Assembly: GCA_016926855.1 (NCBI GenBank)
Contig: JAFGNT010000012.1
Location: 1 to 64,000 of the forward strand
DNA length: 64,000 nt
Origin: Methanomicrobiaceae archaeon
Lineage (GTDB): Archaea > Halobacteriota > Methanomicrobia > Methanomicrobiales > Methanomicrobiaceae
Direction: 5' to 3'
Part shown: one piece after another, positions 28,929 to 38,168 of the stretch
Layout of the letters: each line of letters opens with the position of its first letter
Numbering within the stretch: position 1 is the stretch's first letter
Program-made: the position numbers and the translations under genes
The notes under the pieces: model-generated
Databases searched by the model: none
Seen by the model: only the letters and a program-made list of their open reading frames with translations
Told to the model about the DNA's origin: nothing

Positions 28929-30272
28929 GTGTCAGCACCAACCCGGTATACAATGGACGTGGAGGAATTCGCACGGCGAACGCTTGCCGGAGGAATGTCG
29001 GAGGCGGGGGCGGCCGGGCTGCTGCGGGACCGCATCCTCGAGATCAAGGATGTGTCTACTGACTATGCCCTCGCTTTTGCCGAAGCGGTCATCGAAGAGG
29101 TGCGGAATACAACCGGTCTGTCCGGCGACCTCTTCCGGTTTGAACCCGCGGGGGTTACCATGGGTGAATTCGGCGTCGGATCACGCGGAGAAGGGGATTT
29201 CTTCGCTCACCGGCAGCTCATTCCGATCATCGGGAAAACCGGCGCGGATGTCGGCGTTGACGAGATGGACGACGCGGGAGCGGTCCGGGATCACGGGAAG
29301 TACATCATCTGCACCGTCGACGGCATGCACTCGCGCCTCTCGGATTTTCCGTTCCTTGCGGGATTTCACGTGACCCGGGCGACCCTCCGCGACGTTTATG
29401 TCATGGGCGCCCGTCCGGTCTCCCTTCTCTCCGATATCCATGTTGCGGACGACGGGGACGTCGCAAAGATCTTTGACTATACTGCGGGAGTTACCGCGGT
29501 CGCCGACGTCATGGGCGTGCCACTCGTGACCGGGTCCACGCTCCGCATCGGCGGTGACATGGTGCTCGGCACCCGGATGACCGGCTGTGTGGGTGCCGTC
29601 GGTGTCGCCGAGCACCTGACGGCGCGGCGGACGACGGTACCCGGCGACGTGCTGCTCATGACCGAAGGGGCGGGCGGCGGCACGATCGCGACTGCCGCCC
29701 TCTACTCCGGGTTTCCGGAGGTGGTGGAGCATACGATCAATCTCCACTTCCTCAAGGCGTGCGAGGCGCTGCTCGCAAGCGATGTGCTGACGCGGATCCA
29801 CACGATGACGGATGTCACGAACGGCGGCCTCCGGGGGGATGTCTACGAGATGGCGGATACGGCGGGGTGCCGGATTGTCATCGACGAGGCACACCTGCGG
29901 GGCCTTGTGCAGCCCGACGTGCTCGCGATGCTCGACGCCCTCTCGATCGACTACCTGGGTGTCTCTCTCGACGCGCTGCTGATTGTCGCGCCGCCGGACG
30001 CGGAGGACGCGATATGCCGTGTCATCCGGTCCGCAGGTATCAGGATCGAGCGCATCGGCCACGTCGAGGCGGGCGCCCCCGAATCGGTTCTGATGGTGGA
30101 CGGAGAAGAGCATGATTTCCTTCCCCGGTTCCGCGAATCGGCATATACTCCTGTCAAAAAGGTCGTGGATACGGAGCCCGGGAATCTTGAAGAGATGAAG
30201 CAGCGGGTGGCCCGTGCGGCCATGGCGGCACGGGAGAAGAAGGACCGGATCGTACACCGGCTTACCGGCTGA
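28929..30272 (+). CDS. AIR synthase / HypE-related protein
   Basis: 447 aa; PurM-like GTDVGVDEMDDAG..., DVTNGGLRGDVYEMA. Confidence 0.8.
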   Translation: MSAPTRYTMDVEEFARRTLAGGMSEAGAAGLLRDRILEIKDVSTDYALAFAEAVIEEVRNTTGLSGDLFRFEPAGVTMGEFGVGSRGEGDFFAHRQLIPIIGKTGADVGVDEMDDAGAVRDHGKYIICTVDGMHSRLSDFPFLAGFHVTRATLRDVYVMGARPVSLLSDIHVADDGDVAKIFDYTAGVTAVADVMGVPLVTGSTLRIGGDMVLGTRMTGCVGAVGVAEHLTARRTTVPGDVLLMTEGAGGGTIATAALYSGFPEVVEHTINLHFLKACEALLASDVLTRIHTMTDVTNGGLRGDVYEMADTAGCRIVIDEAHLRGLVQPDVLAMLDALSIDYLGVSLDALLIVAPPDAEDAICRVIRSAGIRIERIGHVEAGAPESVLMVDGEEHDFLPRFRESAYTPVKKVVDTEPGNLEEMKQRVARAAMAAREKKDRIVHRLTG

Positions 30273-30273
30273 T

Positions 30274-30960
30274 CTACCGCTCCGGCTTTTTTCCGCTCAC
30301 GCAGATATTATAGGCGAGTTTCGGAAGCCTGTGCTCGACGATAGGCTCCACTTTTTTTGTCAGGTCAAATACAAGATCGCCCGTATTCACATGCGCGACC
30401 GACCTGCGCTGTACCTGCACATCGACATATCCGATCCGGTGGAAGAGTTCGCTGATCTCCTCTTCGTCATAGTAATGCTCCCCGAAATAGGCCATACCGA
30501 CCCGGCGGATTTTCAGCACTTCGCCGACGCGGTAGATCACGGGGACAAGGGCGGTCATCACGTTTTTACCGAGGGTGATGATGGCGATAGTGCCGCCGGG
30601 CCTGAGCACCCGGAACGACTCGCGGAGCATCGACTCGGGGTCCCGGAGGTAACTGAACGCGAGAACGCTCGTTATCGCATCAAATGTTTCGTCTCTGAAA
30701 GGCAGCTTTTCCGCGTCCCCCACCGTGACCATGCTCCCCGGGCAGCGTGACTGTGCGCGGATGATCATGCCGCGGCTGATGTCGAGGCCCGAGGCGGTGC
30801 CGCCGGTGCCGAGGTACCGCCGCATGAAAAGGCCCGTCCCGCAGCCGAGATCCAGCAGGTCGCCGCCCGGCGGCACGGCGCCGAGAATATAATCGCAGAG
30901 GTGGGAATAATACGCCCTGCCGCGTCCGTCGTCGTACTGCCGGTCGTATATATCCGCCAT
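30274..30960 (-). CDS. Class I SAM-dependent methyltransferase
   Basis: LLDLGCGTGLFMRRYL; FDAITSVLAF. Confidence 0.85.
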   Translation of the reverse strand: MADIYDRQYDDGRGRAYYSHLCDYILGAVPPGGDLLDLGCGTGLFMRRYLGTGGTASGLDISRGMIIRAQSRCPGSMVTVGDAEKLPFRDETFDAITSVLAFSYLRDPESMLRESFRVLRPGGTIAIITLGKNVMTALVPVIYRVGEVLKIRRVGMAYFGEHYYDEEEISELFHRIGYVDVQVQRRSVAHVNTGDLVFDLTKKVEPIVEHRLPKLAYNICVSGKKPER

Positions 30961-30986
30961 TTTATCGTAGTGATGCTGTATTTTGT

Positions 30987-31982
30987 TCAGAGAAAAACCT
31001 CCGCAATAATGCGTGCGAGCAGGGCGTCGAGCTGGAGATACTCGTTCCCTGCATGGCCGAGCACGTAGTCCGTATCGGCGAGTGCCAGGGTGATCCGCTC
31101 GTCGTTGTATTCCCTTCGTGCAACGGTGCGCAGTTCGGCAACGATCTCGCGGCCGGAAAGACCGTATTCCAGCATGAGCACCCCGACGAGCCGCTGCGCT
31201 TTTTCGAGATCCCGTGCCTGAAGCGCCGTAAATGCTGATGATGCAATTGCCGTCGTCTCCGGCTGCGAGACCTCGGCAAGACTTGTCTCCCCCGTCTCGG
31301 CGAATAGCTGGAGATACACTACTGCTTTCCGGAGATCTCCCCGGGATGCCTGGATGATGAGATCACAATCGTCGGAAGGCACCTCGCGCCGGGGCCCGTG
31401 CTCCCGCGAGATGATGGAGGCAAGATGCGCACGGATGTCGTCCGCTGAGATGGGGGCGAAGAAGAGAGGCAGGCAGCGAGAACTGATCGCAGGAATGATA
31501 CTGCTCTGCTGCGTGGTGGTGTAGAGAAACCTGCAGGTTGCCGAATACCGCTCCATGATCCGCCGCAGCGCCTGCTGTGCCTCGAAGGGGAGCGACGATG
31601 CGTCGTCAAAGACCATGAGCTTGAATTCGGCGTCAAGGGGGCGGAGTGATGCGTATTCCTTCACGATGTGTTTGAAATTCGTAATCAGCCCCGCGTCCTT
31701 CCGGTAGAGATGCGAGAAACGCTCGTCCGCCTCAAGGTACTGCTTCCCCTGAAGAAAGAGATCTCCCGTGCAGAATATGCTCGTGTTCTGCTCCCATGCG
31801 TCACCGTACAGCCCGCGTGCAAGGCACTCGACAGCGGCGCTCTTCCCCGTGCCGTGCTGGCCTACGAGCAGGAGGTGAGGAACAGTTCCTTCGGCGGCAA
31901 AACGCCGCAGGTGCCGCACCACTTCGGGCTGGCCGCATATCTCATCAAAGGTGCGGGGCCGGTACTTTTCAATCCAGAGCAT
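30987..31982 (-). CDS. Replication factor C small subunit 2-like (divergent)
   Basis: [15 protein letters not shown]..., GQHGTGKSA, VFDDASSL, SSRC. Confidence 0.88.
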   Translation of the reverse strand: MLWIEKYRPRTFDEICGQPEVVRHLRRFAAEGTVPHLLLVGQHGTGKSAAVECLARGLYGDAWEQNTSIFCTGDLFLQGKQYLEADERFSHLYRKDAGLITNFKHIVKEYASLRPLDAEFKLMVFDDASSLPFEAQQALRRIMERYSATCRFLYTTTQQSSIIPAISSRCLPLFFAPISADDIRAHLASIISREHGPRREVPSDDCDLIIQASRGDLRKAVVYLQLFAETGETSLAEVSQPETTAIASSAFTALQARDLEKAQRLVGVLMLEYGLSGREIVAELRTVARREYNDERITLALADTDYVLGHAGNEYLQLDALLARIIAEVFL

Positions 31983-32700
31983 GGCAAAGCCTCCGTGTCA
32001 TCTCGTCGAGAGCCTCCCGCAGAAACACCGTGTTGTCACAGCCGAAAACCAGCCGCTCACGCTCGCCGGGAGTCAGCGTTTCGCACGCCCCGGTGATGCG
32101 AGGCAGCGCACGCGTCAGTTCGTCCACGATCGTGAGAGAGGCGGTGCGTGCCGTCCGGGAGAGGGGGTTGAGGTCGATTGCAATAACGGTCTTTCCCATG
32201 TCGCGGAGGGCGGCGCACCGGTCACCGTCCTCCAGCGGGACGAGGACGACGTCGGCCGCGTAGATGCCGTTTCTGAGGCACAGGGCACGGTCGTGGGAGA
32301 GAGGGAGAAGCCGCTCCGCCTCACCGTCCAGCACCCGGGCACCCGCTTTCCCGAGGATTGCAGAAATCTTTTCGATCCTGCTTTCGGTCCGGTGAAACAG
32401 GTTGACCTCCACGGCGGCGCCGCATGCCCGCTGGAGCGCCGCAACACCGTCTGCGGCAAGGGCGGCGGTATTGCCGTTGACGGAGATTACCGGGTGTGCG
32501 GCGGCGAGGAGAAGCGCCGCCGCCGTCTGTTCCGCCCGTGCGGCGCTTTCGGTCGTCGTTTCTCCGATCAGGTAATCGAAGGCCTCGCCGCGCCCGTGGG
32601 CGGCAACCCCCTCAAGCGCCACCACCCCGTGCCGGGCGCATGCGGCAATCCGTTCCCGTGCCACCAGTGAACGGTACCGGGGATGGTCCTCGGGGATCAT
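31969..32700 (-). CDS. 4-phosphopantoate--beta-alanine ligase
   Basis: SLVARERIAACARHGVVALEG...VISVNGNTAALA...NLFHRTESRIEKI. Confidence 0.88.
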   Translation of the reverse strand: MIPEDHPRYRSLVARERIAACARHGVVALEGVAAHGRGEAFDYLIGETTTESAARAEQTAAALLLAAAHPVISVNGNTAALAADGVAALQRACGAAVEVNLFHRTESRIEKISAILGKAGARVLDGEAERLLPLSHDRALCLRNGIYAADVVLVPLEDGDRCAALRDMGKTVIAIDLNPLSRTARTASLTIVDELTRALPRITGACETLTPGERERLVFGCDNTVFLREALDEMTRRLCHALD

Positions 32701-33560
32701 GATGTGACCTCCAGCATCCGAACCCCGCTCCGCGCAACCGTCATGACCGCAACATTCCCGTACGGCGAAAGCACCGCGGCTGCAGTGTCACCGTACGCGA
32801 AAACGCCGTTTCCGAGCATGGTCATGCTTGCCGGGACCCCTGCGCTGTCGCACGCATGGAGGATGCCACGCACTCCCGGCGCGATAAGCCCGCTGTGCTC
32901 CGCGAACTGCCGGGAAAGCCGGAAAAAATCAAAAATATCGGTGGGACACCGGCCCGGATATGCATCCGCCACCCGTGCCATGGCACCGGGCGATCCGATC
33001 ACGGACGAGGTTTCCAGCGTCCCGAGCGTGACGGTGGCAATCACACCCGGTACGTCGAGGAAACGGGTGATGTCGGCATGGATGCCTGCAAAAGGGCGGC
33101 ATTCGAGTCCCCCTCCCTGGCATGCGGCAACGTCTCCGAGCCCTGACCTGTGCCTGATCTCGGTCTCGTGGGCGAGCCTGATGATTTCACGGCTCCCGAG
33201 ACCAAGGCCGTGCAGTGCGTCGAGGGCAGTAATTCCGGCGAGCAGAGCTGCGGCGGAGAGCCCGAAACCTGCTTCGAGGGGAAGGCGGCACTCGGTGGTG
33301 ACCGCCGCACAGACGCCGAGCCGTGCCATGACGGATTCAAGTATCTTCGATCCGCTGATACGGGCTATTTCATGGTTGTGCGCATTGGTGCGCCGGATCT
33401 CGACGGACGGCTCATCCGCCTTCATTACTGTGGCGCGGACGCCCTCGGAGATGACGATTCCCGCCCCGGTGCTCCCGGTCGTCTCAACAGAATCGCCCTC
33501 GACACGCGTGAAATACCCTGAGATATGCCCCGGGCAGAACGCTACAGCACTGCTGACCAT
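32697..33560 (-). CDS. Pantoate kinase (GHMP family)
   Basis: PLEAGFGLSAAALLAG GHMP motif; neighbours PPS and CoaBC. Confidence 0.87.
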   Translation of the reverse strand: MVSSAVAFCPGHISGYFTRVEGDSVETTGSTGAGIVISEGVRATVMKADEPSVEIRRTNAHNHEIARISGSKILESVMARLGVCAAVTTECRLPLEAGFGLSAAALLAGITALDALHGLGLGSREIIRLAHETEIRHRSGLGDVAACQGGGLECRPFAGIHADITRFLDVPGVIATVTLGTLETSSVIGSPGAMARVADAYPGRCPTDIFDFFRLSRQFAEHSGLIAPGVRGILHACDSAGVPASMTMLGNGVFAYGDTAAAVLSPYGNVAVMTVARSGVRMLEVTS

Positions 33561-34723
33561 ACGGCCCCGGCCACCTCCTCCTTGCTCCCGGTGATGTCGG
33601 TTGTTCCGGCGGCGGTCCGGACGGAAAACGTGCCCTCGTCGCGCCCGAGCACATCGGGGGTGTTTACGACAACCGCCCTGACCCCCGCTGCCAGCAGTTC
33701 CGCCGCCCTGTCACCTTCCTGCCATCCCAGTTTAAACGCGACGGTGACAGGCGACCATTGTTCCAGTACCTCGCGGAGAAGTTTCGGCTGAGGTACAAGC
33801 CGGATGGTAACGGCGCTCCCGCTCGGGATCTTTCCGTCCGTTCGTTCAGGCGCAAAATCGGAGAGAGCGGCAGCGCTCACGTAATAGTCGACGTTTCGCT
33901 TCGCGCAGATGTCATGAACGGCGTTTCGCATATCGGCGGCACTCACCGCATGCACATTTCTGACACAGGGAAACCGGTCCCGGTGCACCACCCACACGTC
34001 CGCTCCCAGCCGGAATGCCTGCAGGGCAATCTCCCGGCCCATGCGTCCGCTCGACCGCGTGGTCATGACCCGGACGTCGTCCACCGCTTCCTCGCACCGC
34101 CCGCTTGTAACAAGCACCGTCTTCCCCGTGAGCGGCCCCTGCATCACGGCACGTTCCGTATGAAGGACAATCTCTTCAACCGGGGCGATTTTTGCCTTAT
34201 GTTCTTCGATATGGGGATCAACGACCATGATGCCCCACGAGGTCAGCCGTGCGATACCCTCTAAAACGGCGGGGTGGCGGTACATGCTTTCGTGCATCGC
34301 GGGCACGACGACAACGGGCATCCCGCACCCGATTGCCGTTGTTGCAAACGTCGTGACGGGCGTATCGTCAATGCCCGCCGCAATTTTGCAGAGCGTATTT
34401 GCCGTGCAGGGTGCAATGAGCAGCACGTCCGCGCTTCCTCCCACACCGCAGTATGTCACGTGCTCGACCAGCCCCCCGCACCGTGTCAGCGTGGGTCGTC
34501 CGGTGGCGTAGGTCACCGCATCGGGATGGATGATCCCGCGGGCGGCCTCTGTCATCACTCCCTGCACGGATGCCCCGCGCCGCCGGAGCGCATGCGCCAG
34601 TTTCACGACGTCCACCGCCGCTACGCTGCCGGTAATCCCAAGCACAATCTCGCGGTTCTGCAACGTCTGTCCCGTCCGGATCGCGTCTGTCATGTGAGCA
34701 CCACATCCCACACCCTGTGCCAC
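33542..34723 (-). CDS. coaBC: Phosphopantothenoylcysteine decarboxylase / phosphopantothenate-cysteine ligase
   Basis: GITGSVAAVDVVKLAHALRRRGASVQ; VLVTSGRCEEAVDDVRVMTTRSSGRMG. Confidence 0.93.
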   Translation of the reverse strand: MAQGVGCGAHMTDAIRTGQTLQNREIVLGITGSVAAVDVVKLAHALRRRGASVQGVMTEAARGIIHPDAVTYATGRPTLTRCGGLVEHVTYCGVGGSADVLLIAPCTANTLCKIAAGIDDTPVTTFATTAIGCGMPVVVVPAMHESMYRHPAVLEGIARLTSWGIMVVDPHIEEHKAKIAPVEEIVLHTERAVMQGPLTGKTVLVTSGRCEEAVDDVRVMTTRSSGRMGREIALQAFRLGADVWVVHRDRFPCVRNVHAVSAADMRNAVHDICAKRNVDYYVSAAALSDFAPERTDGKIPSGSAVTIRLVPQPKLLREVLEQWSPVTVAFKLGWQEGDRAAELLAAGVRAVVVNTPDVLGRDEGTFSVRTAAGTTDITGSKEEVAGAVWSAVL

Positions 34724-35559
34724 CGTCCCGGTGCATATTTTTTTACCCGCCTCTCCGTGATGGTCGCGGAAAAACCTGCATCCCGTACGGCACGCCGGAT
34801 GGAGGATTCAGCGGGGCACGTGCCGTGGACGTGGAGAGTGCTCCCCGGACCCGCATGGGCAAGCGCATCCGCCATCATCGACGGGGCATCGAAATGGCCC
34901 ATGATCATCCGTGTATATGTTCCCCGCAGAAGATCGCGGCAGTCGCCGCATTCCGCCCGAACCCGCGCCTGCACGTCATTTTCGATGATATTCTGCCGCA
35001 GAAAGAAAAAAGCCTCCGGATTGAGTTCCATGGCATGGACGCGTGCCCCGGCCTGCGCACAGGGAAGCGTGAAATACCCGATGCCGGCAAACATATCCGC
35101 GATCCGCTCGGATTTCCCGGAGACGGAAGCCATGTGCGCCTTCTCTTCCCGGTTTCCCTGTGCGAACATCACGCGTTCCGGGTCGAGGACGAACGTGCAT
35201 CCGTTCTCGCGGTGCCTGACAATACCTCCCGTGCCCCAGACACGCGTACACACGGGGATGCGCATCGGCCCGGTGTAGCCACCGACATGGATCACACCGC
35301 GGGGGCGTGCCCAGTCAACCAGTGCGACGATGTCGGAGGATGTCGGGGGATCGCCGTGGACCAGGGCGATATCCCCCACCATCTGGTAGCCCCGTCCCCG
35401 GTACGGAATCCGCTCCGGGAGAACCATTTCGGCAAAAAATCCGTCTTTCACGGGAATGAAGGCGCGTTTTCCGTCGACGAAAGGGCGCCGTGACCGGTCC
35501 ACCCACGGCTCCCCGGAGACCCCTTTCAGCTTATCGATGGAAACGCACCGTGCCCGCAT
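34690..35559 (-). CDS. Trm5/Taw2-family tRNA modification enzyme
   Basis: IADMFAGIGYFTLPCAQAGARVHAMELNPEAFFFLRQNI. Confidence 0.85.
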   Translation of the reverse strand: MRARCVSIDKLKGVSGEPWVDRSRRPFVDGKRAFIPVKDGFFAEMVLPERIPYRGRGYQMVGDIALVHGDPPTSSDIVALVDWARPRGVIHVGGYTGPMRIPVCTRVWGTGGIVRHRENGCTFVLDPERVMFAQGNREEKAHMASVSGKSERIADMFAGIGYFTLPCAQAGARVHAMELNPEAFFFLRQNIIENDVQARVRAECGDCRDLLRGTYTRMIMGHFDAPSMMADALAHAGPGSTLHVHGTCPAESSIRRAVRDAGFSATITERRVKKYAPGRWHRVWDVVLT

Positions 35560-35565
35560 AGCCTT

Positions 35566-36609
35566 TCACCCGACGAAAATGAACCTCTCCGTTTCCGGGT
35601 CGCGAAGCAGGAGCACCTCAGTCCCTTCCGAAAAGGCCAGCCATGGCGGGGCGGGAAATTCCCGTGTTTCGAAGGTTTTCGGGTCAAGAATGCCCACAAT
35701 ATCCCCGTCAAGGAAGGCAACAAGGGCCTTTTCGGCCTGACGGATGTTGCCGAGGAGCCTCCCGCTGCAGTCTTCATGGATCACCCGTGAGCTGCCGTCG
35801 GTAAGGTCGAAGACTTTCATGGTGGAGGAGACCATCTCGCGGATCTCGTAGGGGCGCTTCCCGAGGACGACCACGTCCCCCTTCTGGTAGCACGGGAGGC
35901 GGATTGCATAGGTTACCCGGTAGACCGCCTTCCCGTCCTTTTCACCCATGAGTTTCGGGTGCGTCGTCACACGGCCGCCCAGTTCCTTCACGATCTCACG
36001 GGAAATCCGCTGCCCGATATGCTGGCTGGAGATGACGATGTCAAGGCCGTCACGTGTCTCGTCGGTGCGTGTGATAAAGGAGAGGCGGTCACCCGCCTCC
36101 TGCATAGCGTCCTCGATCGACCGGGCTATCGCCATCCCCCGCCCGATCTCGAAGGGATCGGGTTTTCGCCCCGTTGCCCGCAGCTGCAGGACACCTTCGT
36201 AGTATCCGCCCGCGAACATGCAGCAGCGATCGCATTGCTCCTTTTTCCATGCGATTTCGATCGTGCACGCACCCTTCACGGGCACGTCATAAAGCGTTCC
36301 CGCGACCGTTACCTGCGCCACCGTCCTGTTCGGGCTCATATCGCGTGTGGCAATACCGATATCCGGGTGCCGGACATCCTCGTGGAGGTGCACCGCGCCG
36401 AGGGCGAGTTCCTCCGCCGTTTCCTGTTGGTCACGGTCCGTATCCGTCCACTTGCTCTTATATTTGAGCGATCCGCAGGTCGGGCACCGGACCGACTCGA
36501 TGCGGGGGTCGCACACGAGCCACTCCGTCTGCTCGACCCTGCAGCGTCCGCACAGGCCACCCTCGGACGGCCCTCCGCATTTCGGACAGAATGATTCCTG
36601 AATTGACAT
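35566..36609 (-). CDS. NMD3-family ribosome-associated protein
   Basis: FCPKCGGPSEGGLCGRCR; 347 aa NMD3 layout. Confidence 0.85.
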   Translation of the reverse strand: MSIQESFCPKCGGPSEGGLCGRCRVEQTEWLVCDPRIESVRCPTCGSLKYKSKWTDTDRDQQETAEELALGAVHLHEDVRHPDIGIATRDMSPNRTVAQVTVAGTLYDVPVKGACTIEIAWKKEQCDRCCMFAGGYYEGVLQLRATGRKPDPFEIGRGMAIARSIEDAMQEAGDRLSFITRTDETRDGLDIVISSQHIGQRISREIVKELGGRVTTHPKLMGEKDGKAVYRVTYAIRLPCYQKGDVVVLGKRPYEIREMVSSTMKVFDLTDGSSRVIHEDCSGRLLGNIRQAEKALVAFLDGDIVGILDPKTFETREFPAPPWLAFSEGTEVLLLRDPETERFIFVG

Positions 36610-36614
36610 CGTAA

Positions 36615-36908
36615 TTATATCCTGACGACCAGTACGTGGGGAACCGTACCGATCATGATACCGGATCCGGATTCGATGAGGCCGAGATCAACTGCGATCG
36701 TCACGCACCGCTCACCCATGAGATTGATATTAGATGCATCGCTGAGTGCCCGGCGGACCTCCTCCTCGTCTGCCGGTGTGGAGCCGTAGAACTTATCACT
36801 CACACAGACTTCAATCTCTCCGTCTTTCAGGGTCCTGTTCAGGAGCTCCCTGTCGCAGACTGCAACGACATCCCCCGCTCCCGGAGCATGGTGGATTTTT
36901 AAAAACAT
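36615..36908 (-). CDS. DUF424-family protein
   Basis: VVAVCDRELLNRTLKDGEIEVCVSDKFYG. Confidence 0.82.
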   Translation of the reverse strand: MFLKIHHAPGAGDVVAVCDRELLNRTLKDGEIEVCVSDKFYGSTPADEEEVRRALSDASNINLMGERCVTIAVDLGLIESGSGIMIGTVPHVLVVRI

Positions 36909-36964
36909 TGTGGAATTATTTTGGATGCGGAGAATAAAAAAGGTGAGCGATGGCTGACGGGGAG

Positions 36965-37789
36965 TTATTCGATTTCGACACCGTAGATGCGTGACGGCGC
37001 CACCGCGTGGATCCGGAATGCATCCTCCTCCGTTATCGCGCCCTCCGAGAGCAGGCGCCGGGTAAACCGCGGCACTGATTTCGGGCCGATCACGGCACCG
37101 GGGCGGCTGTTTTCATCCATATAATCGCTTTCCATGGTAAAGAGACGGCCCGAGGCGGCCAGCGCCGGGATCGCCTCGTCCTTTGCGATTATAGACGGTG
37201 TGAGCGGAGTGTCGGGTGTGGCGAAGTGCTTTACCACCTTAAAGACGGGCATTCCGGCAGCGTCCGCCATTGCCACGACATCGGTGCACGGTCCGCTTTC
37301 GGCATGGATCTGGAGTGCACACCCGAGCGAGGCGCTTAACCGGAGCGCGTGGGACAGCACGATATTCGACGCCTCCATGACCTCCCCGTCGACCGGGTAG
37401 TGGGGCCGCCCGCTTTTCAATGCGACCGCCTTCCCGTCCGCCACGTAACGAGCGGCAAGATCGAGCCCTTCCATCATAATCGCGGGGGCACGCTCAGCCC
37501 CGACACGTCCGGCAAGGCGGGTGATCTCCGCCGGGTGGATCCCGAGAACAGGATAGGCGCACAGCCCGATTTCCCGGATTCTCCCCGCCATGGCGATCGT
37601 TGCGTCGAATGCCCGCCGGTAGTCTTCTCCCTCGTCAGGTTCGATGCCGTACGACCACGAGGGCTTGGTGACAAGAAAGAGATGCGTTCCGCCCGCACGC
37701 ATGAAATCCTTTGCCGCCTCGATCCCGCGGCCGTTGACCGGATCGATGTGGATGTGATCGTCGGTGATGGGTATATCAGGGTTCTTCAT
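36965..37789 (-). CDS. TatD-family metal-dependent hydrolase
   Basis: ITDDHIHIDP..., YPVLGIHPAE..., LQIHAESG. Confidence 0.83.
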   Translation of the reverse strand: MKNPDIPITDDHIHIDPVNGRGIEAAKDFMRAGGTHLFLVTKPSWSYGIEPDEGEDYRRAFDATIAMAGRIREIGLCAYPVLGIHPAEITRLAGRVGAERAPAIMMEGLDLAARYVADGKAVALKSGRPHYPVDGEVMEASNIVLSHALRLSASLGCALQIHAESGPCTDVVAMADAAGMPVFKVVKHFATPDTPLTPSIIAKDEAIPALAASGRLFTMESDYMDENSRPGAVIGPKSVPRFTRRLLSEGAITEEDAFRIHAVAPSRIYGVEIE

Positions 37790-38111
37790 GGCACTCGACG
37801 ATCTTCATCAGCGGGTAATCCCCGTCAAGCCTCAGCTGCGCCCGGCAGACTGCGCTTCTCACCCGGGTGACAATCTCCACGTCAAACATCTTCCCTGCGA
37901 GTTCGCTGTACCCGAAGGCATTCGGCACCATCAGGGACGTGTCGATGCGCACCCGTACGGATTCCACGCACGGCTGCAGTGCGACTGCCTGCTCGATAGC
38001 AGTCGCGACGGAGGGTGCTGTTGCGGGAGAGACCGGGGTTCCCACGAACTGGTGGTAGAGCGCACCGAGTTTGATGCCCGCTTCAAAAGCGGCTTCTGTC
38101 GCGTCCGACAT
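37776..38111 (-). CDS. mptD: Archaeal dihydroneopterin aldolase-like protein (MptD)
   Basis: FEAGIKLGALYHQFVGTPVS...ESVRVRID..., 111 aa. Confidence 0.78.
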   Translation of the reverse strand: MSDATEAAFEAGIKLGALYHQFVGTPVSPATAPSVATAIEQAVALQPCVESVRVRIDTSLMVPNAFGYSELAGKMFDVEIVTRVRSAVCRAQLRLDGDYPLMKIVECHEEP

Positions 38112-38168
38112 GGGAATATATTGGAAGGGAGGAGAAATGAAAGCAGCGGTATTTTCATCCCGGCAATT

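Noticed and set aside
34274-35278. 334-aa plus ORF
   Set aside because: Antisense to coaBC and Trm5/Taw2
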